Source of the DNA: Ornithodoros turicata | Taxonomy: Eukaryota; Arthropoda; Arachnida; Ixodida; Argasidae | Direction of reading: 5' to 3' | Assembly: GCF_037126465.1 (NCBI RefSeq) | Contig: NC_088202.1 | Coordinates: 126,122,123 to 126,186,122, forward strand | Length of the DNA: 64,000 nucleotides | Shown here: positions 59,538 through 64,000 of the stretch, piece by piece | Position numbering within the stretch: the stretch's first letter is position 1 | How the letters are laid out: every line of letters begins with the position of its first letter | Program-made: the position numbers and the translations under genes | The notes under the pieces: generated by a model | The model's database searches: none | Seen by the model: the letters and a program-made list of their open reading frames with translations, nothing else | What the model was told of the DNA's origin: nothing

Positions 59538-60210
59538 GTAGACTTATGAGGCGCATCATGAAAGTGACCAGCAGTAATAATAACTCTATGACACTCTCTG
59601 AACCAGGGGTAAGACCCCAGAAAGGCGAAGAATGAAGCGTTCCATGAAAATAGCATAAAATGTAATAATCAGCAGCAGTCCTAAAACACCACATGACACT
59701 GTTAGAACCAGGAGTACTCACAGAAGGGCGAGTTATGAGAAATATGAAATGCAGCAATGACCAGCAGTATTCATAAAGCACTGCATGGCACTGTGTGAAT
59801 CAGGGGTAGTCACAGAAAGGTTGATTTTTTTATTCCGTGTTAGCGCCACGAAGCAACTGTAACTACGAGCGTCGTACAGACGTGGACAGGTAGAGAGAGG
59901 ACAGCAGGTAGGAATGGGGGACAGGGGGTTAGTATGCGTCCTGGGCCCACGTCAAGGGGAACCGCGCCTACATACGTCTGGAAAGACTGCCGGAAAACCC
60001 ACGAAAAATCTCAGACAGCGCAGCCGGCGGTATAGGACTCGAACGCGCCACCTCGCGGTCTTCAGCACGACCTTGGCTACCACCAGCGAGAGGACGTGTT
60101 AGCCCGCTCGGCCATGCTGCTGGCCAGAAAGATTATGAGAGGTTAAGGTGAAAGGGTTATGAGACGTGCCATGAAAATATTTATGAAATCATAATGGCCG
60201 ACAGTAATTA
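59538..60210 (-). repeat. Satellite in reverse orientation (split by SINE)
   Basis: From about 59,538 the monomers are the reverse complement of those to the left, for example CATGAAAATAGCATAAAATG, ACCAGCAGT, and GAACCAGGGGTA. About three monomers (59,538-59,819) are followed by the SINE and then a last partial monomer (60,125-60,210). The orientation flips between CCCCTGTTTCAAAC and GTAGACTTATGAGGCGC. Confidence 0.85.
59820..60124 (-). mobile_element. tRNA-derived SINE with 7-bp duplication
   Basis: Read on the minus strand, the head contains ATGGCCGAGCGGGCTAA, an A-box like that of Leu/Ser tRNAs, and GCGTTCGAGTCCTA, a B-box. Polymerase III promoters of this type drive SINE transcription (established). 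The body then runs to an A/T-rich end at 59,820 (AATAAAAAAATC). CAGAAAG at 59,813-59,819 and again at 60,125-60,131 is the target duplication, and the SINE sits inside a satellite monomer. A fragment of the same family is at 21,845. An alternative is a decayed tRNA gene, which the long body argues against. Confidence 0.8.
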
Positions 60211-60240
60211 TATATATATATATATATGTATATATATAAT
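60208..60240. repeat. TA microsatellite
   Basis: A (TA)n run with one interruption near 60,227, at the junction between the satellite and the hairpin that follows. Confidence 0.9.
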
Positions 60241-60352
60241 ACAGGAATAAAGCAATTAAAGAAACAAGTAAATGACACTAGACGTGTTTGAAGTTTCAAA
60301 CACGTCTAGTGTCATTTACTTGTTTCTTTAATAGCTTTTTTTTCCTGTATTA
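60238..60352. repeat. 115-bp near-perfect hairpin
   Basis: The arm AATACAGGAATAAAGC..., continuing with AAAGAAACAAGTAAATGACA, is mirrored at the right, and the arms meet in GTTTGAAGTTTCAAAC. It lies between a TA microsatellite and the hammerhead region. Penelope-like or MITE origin is not resolved. Confidence 0.75.
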
Positions 60353-60446
60353 TAATTCACTGGGTTGCACTGTGGCATTGAGTAGTGCTCAGTCCCCCTC
60401 CCAGGTGTATATCGCTCGCTGAGCGACCCCTGGTTTGCCAATTCCG

Positions 60447-60522
60447 AACGATGCGCAGCTACCCAGAGCTGACGAGCCGCAAACACGGCGAAACACGTGT
60501 CCTCTGGTGCTGTCGCATCGTT
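60447..60522 (+). ncRNA. Complete type I hammerhead ribozyme
   Basis: All elements are present in order. The outer helix is nine perfect pairs (AACGATGCG 60,447-60,455 with CGCATCGTT 60,514-60,522). An internal loop follows, then six pairs CCAGAG (60,463-60,468) with CTCTGG (60,502-60,507). The core boxes are CTGACGA (60,469-60,475) and GAAA (60,490-60,493). Helix II is GCCG/CGGC with loop CAAACA. Helix III is ACACGTGT with no loop, followed by the cleavable C at 60,501. Known animal Penelope and retrozyme hammerheads are type I with a minimal helix III and are thought to act as dimers, which fits. I infer self-cleavage of transcripts 3' of C60,501. Confidence 0.88.
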
Positions 60523-60528
60523 CCATGA

Positions 60529-60566
<38 letters not shown>
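60529..60566. repeat. TA microsatellite
   Basis: An uninterrupted (TA)n run between the hammerhead unit and the Penelope-like palindrome. It may have served as insertion target, since the palindrome is followed by another TA run at 61,037. Confidence 0.95.
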
Positions 60567-60569
<3 letters not shown>

Positions 60570-60656
60570 TATTCAATAAAGACCAGAAGTGGAGACGGTG
60601 CTTCTACAGGATAAGTAATAAAACGGGACTTTATTAAAAACTAAGAGGGGGTATTC

Positions 60657-60688
60657 GACGTTTCGACAGCAGCGCTGTCTTCAACAGG
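60657..60688 (-). ncRNA. Hammerhead-like hairpin, left arm
   Basis: This is the mirror image of 60,877-60,908. On the minus strand it reads CTGTTGA, an extra A, stem GACAG/CTGTC, GAAA and CGTC. Confidence 0.4.
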
Positions 60689-60876
60689 AATGGGATACTA
60701 TGGTGACGCAAAACAATTGCAAAGAATGAGAGGGGAATATGTACAAGGAGAGAGGGCAGCACACGTGCTTTGTCAAACAAAGGTTGTTTGACAAAGCACG
60801 TGTGCTGCCCTCTCTCCTTGTACATATTCCCCTCTCATTCTTTGCAATTGTTTTGCGTCACCATAGTATCCCATTC

Positions 60877-60908
60877 CTGTTGAAGACAGCGCTGCTGTCG
60901 AAACGTCG
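60877..60908 (+). ncRNA. Hammerhead-like hairpin, right arm
   Basis: The order is CTGTTGA (consensus CTGANGA, one change), an extra A, stem GACAG/CTGTC around CGCTG, intact GAAA, then CGTC. The extra base after the first box recurs in the 6.2- and 18.3-kb motifs. The extra base and lost A make activity uncertain. Confidence 0.45.
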
Positions 60909-61036
60909 AATACCCCCTCTTAGTTTTTAATAAAGTCCCCCTTTTATTACTTATCCTGTAGAAGCACCGTCTCCACTTCTGGTCTTTATTGAATACCTTT
61001 ATTTTTCGTGGTCAACCGCATTCGTTTATTTCAACT

Positions 61037-61064
61037 TATATATATATATATATATATATATATA
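61037..61064. repeat. TA microsatellite
   Basis: A (TA)n run immediately after the tail of the palindrome and before the second hammerhead-bearing segment. Confidence 0.95.
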
Positions 61065-61130
61065 GGTGGCACTGTCACAGTGGAACACTGATGTCTCGCC
61101 GAGACACACTGTTAGCGCCCACCTAAGATA

Positions 61131-61203
61131 GTGTCACTTCCCTGCGCCGCGCTGACGAGTTCCAAGTATAGAACGAAACAGCTGTCCTCGGCTGGGAGTG
61201 CAC
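61131..61203 (+). ncRNA. Second type I hammerhead ribozyme
   Basis: The core boxes CTGACGA (61,152-61,158) and GAAA (61,175-61,178) are intact. Helix II is GTTC/GAAC with loop CAAGTATA. Helix III is ACAGCTGT without a loop, followed by the cleavable C at 61,186. The inner helix I is GCCGCG with CTCGGC, one C-T mismatch. The outer helix pairs GTG, CAC and CCC tracts (61,131-61,142) with GGGAGTG and CAC (61,194-61,203) with two bulges. It is the same architecture as the copy at 60,447 but with different stem sequences, so the stems have co-varied or the copies belong to different subfamilies. Activity is plausible but less certain. Confidence 0.78.
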
Positions 61204-61299
61204 AATCAAATTATAAACATATGCTCCACGTGCAGCCACAGAGCTTTGGCTATTTTTCATTTGTATATTTTCTTATATATATGTCATAAAATATGAATC

Positions 61300-61472
61300 G
61301 AATCCAGATATTTGCACCGAGATTTCGGTAATCACAATGTGCATTAAACATGTACAATCATGGGCTCCCCGGTTAAAATGGATAGATCTTGGATTAAATT
61401 CCATGGCGTTTAGATTAAATTGAGTAGCACTTGGACTAGATCCAGTGACCAATGGGTTAAAATGAGCGGAAA
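61300..61472 (+). repeat. Right inverted flank of satellite element
   Basis: This is the counterpart of 54,285-54,490 in inverse orientation, with outer edge CAATGGGTTAAAATGAGCG. It contains CAGATATTTGCACC, TTAAATTGAGTAGC and CAGTGACCAATGG, shared with the left flank. It lies 90-100 bp beyond the second hammerhead. Confidence 0.65.
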
Positions 61473-64000
61473 ATCATGTAGTTTGGTGCTCACTCATGAA
61501 TGCTCATTTACACGATTAGGTATTGATAGCTTTATTTATTTGTTCCTTTCACGAGTTTCTTTCATTCTTCAGTTTCTATTACCAGCTGATCGCATGGATG
61601 CTTGAGAAGAACGTAATGCACAAAAGTGCGTGAAGAACACCAAGACGTACATCACTTGAAATGTACGTCAAGCAAAGTAGAAAGATATTGAAATGCATAC
61701 TTGAAGTAGTACTACATATGTAACTTTTACTTCAAGTAATCTCGGGCACTAGCATTGAAAAATATAAAAATAAAAAGACTGACTTCGTGCATATGAAGAA
61801 CTTTTGACAGCTTGTAATTTAAGGACTAGCCCGGACAATTTCGTCGTTGTAGAATCCACATCTGGGAGCTGCTGGTAACAAGTTTTAGTTTCGTGATTTC
61901 GCGCCGTTGGAAGTAGTGCGTGTCGTTTAGCCACCGCGGGTGCGAGAGCTATATACTGCGGAATCCTTCGATAGAGCTTTGTGGTGTTCTTGGTGCAAAA
62001 ACAACAGCAACAGAAAAGCTAACCCTTGCTGAAAGCAAAATTGGCACGCGCAGGACATCCTACCAAAAAGTCAAGAAAATGTATACGCGGTGTCCAAAGA
62101 TTAACTTTACGTTTGTCGCTTCGCTTCCTGCAATGAACTCAGTGGTGAATCACCCCAGGTCATAGTCACTATTTATTTGTTGTTGTTGTTATTGCAATGA
62201 ACTCACCTTTAGATAAAGAAAAAACTTGGCATATAAAATCATGTTTATCACCTTAATTGGTCTAATGAAAACCTGCGGTTTCTTATCTCATAACGCAACT
62301 AGGAATAAGTTAATTTCTGAGCAGTAGTAAAACTGGCAGAAAATGATCTGCGACGGCGCTATCAGGTACAGCTCCATGACCTCTCACTAAAGGCGCCAAT
62401 AATTCCGTGCGAAATGCGAGCTTCAACAGCAGTGAAGATAACGAAGAAATGCGTAGGCATCGGGACCTCGCAGAAATGCGATGCAATGGTTGGTACCTGT
62501 TGGAGCGGTATTGTCCATAGAAATGACCGTTACTACTAATAATAACTGTTACTCAGAGATTAGAGCTACGTTCCCAAACAAGCGCTTTTGATGCGCGAGA
62601 GCGTGGAAATGCCACGCTTCTCGCTCACGCTCCTCGCTCGACTATTCCCGAACCAGCGAGCCACCCAGCGCGAGCGTGAATTTACCATCTCCTGATATCT
62701 GCGGCATTCAGATATTTTCGCTCTCGGTTCCAAAATGGCGGACTTTATTAACCAAGAGAGAACGAAAACATACGTGCATGCTGGCAGATGGAAATGTAAT
62801 AAAGCAACTAATAGCGATAATTTTAGCTGCGCTATATCAGGCACTAAACTTACAGCTGTTTTTCATGCTTCGTTCTATTTCACGCAAACAACTGTGTGTA
62901 AATGAATTCACTGGAGAGTCCGCTAACGGACCCAATGTCGCAACAAATAATCACGAAACTGGCCCATGCAGAACCGGCGATAAAAGGCTGGGAAATTTGG
63001 ATAAACTCATGAAAAACGTAAGCAGTGCCGTTGTGAACACGCACGGAAGTGCGCAAGAATCTCATAATCACGTTTGCGCCTGTCTCTAATTGTGCGCAAT
63101 GTTTAAAATATCTCGAATGGCATTATATGATATGACTTCGAGGAACTACACGCATTTTGGACGGCATGATGAACACGGTCTTCTGATCCAGCGTTTCTCG
63201 CGAGCACCTTTGGGAACAGAGGAGCTGGAGGGGGTGTCTCTAAGCGATAGCCTGTGGTAGCGAGTCCTCGACCTCGCGTTGCTTTCCAGCTCTCGCTGTA
63301 AAACTCGCCTGTTTGCGAGATAATCATTTGTCTCTAATCACTCAAAGCAAAATAGAAACCATGCGCACGCGCACATCCTTTTCCCAAATTTGACCCTCAC
63401 AAGGTGCACTACGATTGCAGCAAGTGCACGAATGCCCTTTAGCTCTGATGCGGGCTGGGAGATCGGGAGGTGACCGTGGTTGAATCCGGACACATGTTGT
63501 ACTAGTGCAGTTTATCCAAAGCTATCTTCAGACGCCACTACGGATCTGTCGGCGCATACACACGAAGTTGGCTCATGACGTACGAAGCAGAGACCGAAAG
63601 CAATTCATTTCATCGTGGAAATTAATAATGCTAATGCGTTACATTTGGTAGAGGAGAAATGCGTAATGGCATTATTCATAACTTGGGTTAAAAGTTCACG
63701 CATTGTCTAAAGCAGCAGTTGCGAAATGTGCCTGGTAAATTCATGAAAATTCCCCAAGCTGTTTTTCCCAGCTTCTTTTGTCACTGGCCAGATCACCAAG
63801 GAAGAAGACAGAGTCAAAGTGGAATCTTTTAACACCAAGTCCTTCAACGATGCAATTAATCTTATCTATGATTGATCAATTAGATTATGCTACCGCTCTC
63901 ATCTGTTGACGAACTCATCGATACGTATCGATTTTGCATAACGAAGTAAAACACTAATCACGTCTCTTTACGTCTGTTTCAAGCACCACGGAGGACTACG
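61473..64000. other. Unassigned non-coding DNA
   Basis: No gene is recognised. A TTG-rich run lies near 62,176-62,190. The part at 62,567-63,220 may be a decayed DNA transposon (separate entry). Confidence 0.4.
62567..63220 (+). mobile_element. Possible decayed Harbinger-like element
   Basis: GAGCTACGTTCCCAAACAAGC at the left resembles the inverse of TTTGGGAACAGAGGAGCT near 63,207-63,225. A frame starting after CCAAAATGGCGGAC includes MLADGNVIKQLIAIILAALY and LQLFFMLRSISRKQ, a hydrophobic helix followed by basic residues like the start of some PIF/Harbinger transposases. I see no DDE residues or confirmed target duplication. This is a weak call. Confidence 0.2.

Larger units (their letters stand above)
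60567..60998. mobile_element. 432-bp near-perfect palindrome (pLTR pair)
   Basis: The ends are AGGTATTCAATAAAGACC and its complement, and the centre lies near 60,782. The two arms differ at only a few positions. Each arm carries a hammerhead-like hairpin pointing outward and an AATAAA-like motif. A ~38-nt tail (60,999-61,036) follows the right arm only, then TA repeats resume at 61,037, consistent with insertion of a Penelope-like pair into a (TA)n tract with a TA-rich target duplication. Identical 63-codon frames on opposite strands are due to the palindrome. An inverted assembly artefact is possible. Confidence 0.7.

Noticed and set aside
60040..60110. A tRNA gene
   Set aside because: A- and B-boxes are present but the cloverleaf is not clean, the sequence continues into a SINE body, and a target duplication brackets it.
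53926..60210. CRISPR array
   Set aside because: Repeats are adjacent 98-113 bp monomers without unique spacers, in a eukaryotic context.
60634..60930. Two nearly identical 63-codon frames on opposite strands
   Set aside because: Produced by the perfect palindrome. There is no independent evidence for coding.
61078..61120. CTGATG-TCTC-GCC-GAGA hairpin as a third hammerhead
   Set aside because: It has a first-box-like start and a stem, but CACA instead of GAAA and no helix I or III.
62676..63089. 137-codon frame as an intact transposase
   Set aside because: Only a short N-terminal stretch looks transposase-like. There are no catalytic residues or full-length domain.

Overview
The window looks like non-coding, repeat-dense DNA from an arthropod nuclear genome, most likely a hard tick. 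That assignment is inference from repeat style: Penelope-like ends, TA-flanked foldback MITEs with CAGGGTG termini, tRNA-derived SINEs and decayed LINEs, with no bacterial-type operons. I found no convincing intact host protein-coding gene, and almost all short open frames are chance or repeat-derived.

Layout. Positions 1-13 kb hold a CpG-rich patch with an RFX-type X-box (3.4 kb), two TA-flanked MITEs (4.4 and 8.4 kb), two palindromes (5.7 and 6.2 kb; the second has a 14-bp target duplication, a 29-nt tail and hammerhead-like hairpins), and a pair of ~190-bp inverted arms 1.6 kb apart (9.1/10.9 kb). Positions 13-31 kb hold three large foldback MITEs (13.2, 17.2, 28.8 kb), further Penelope-like palindromes (18.1, 22.8 kb), shorter MITEs (21.4, 24.1, 30.3 kb), a SINE fragment and a possible CRE/CCAAT promoter patch (25.5 kb). 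Positions 35-39 kb hold a PIF/Harbinger-like MITE with a TAA duplication carrying the start of a MADF domain, and two hAT-like MITEs. Positions 39-54 kb are mostly unrecognised, apart from a dead LINE reverse transcriptase fragment (47.2 kb, minus) and a dead LINE RNase H/C-terminal fragment (52.6 kb, plus).

The most striking region is 54.3-61.5 kb. A ~107-bp satellite, part of it organised as three 847-bp higher-order repeats, runs about 5 kb on the plus strand, then flips orientation near 59.54 kb. The array is bracketed by ~190-bp inverted flanks, which suggests a giant foldback-like element with a tandem array in its arms. Nested in its right part are a SINE with a 7-bp target duplication, several hairpins, a near-perfect 432-bp palindrome, and two plus-strand type I hammerhead ribozymes. 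The first hammerhead is complete in every catalytic position and helix. The two hammerheads flank the palindrome.

Nothing here works as a pathway. The window is a record of nested transposition, with at least one RNA, the hammerhead at 60.45-60.52 kb, that looks catalytically competent on paper.
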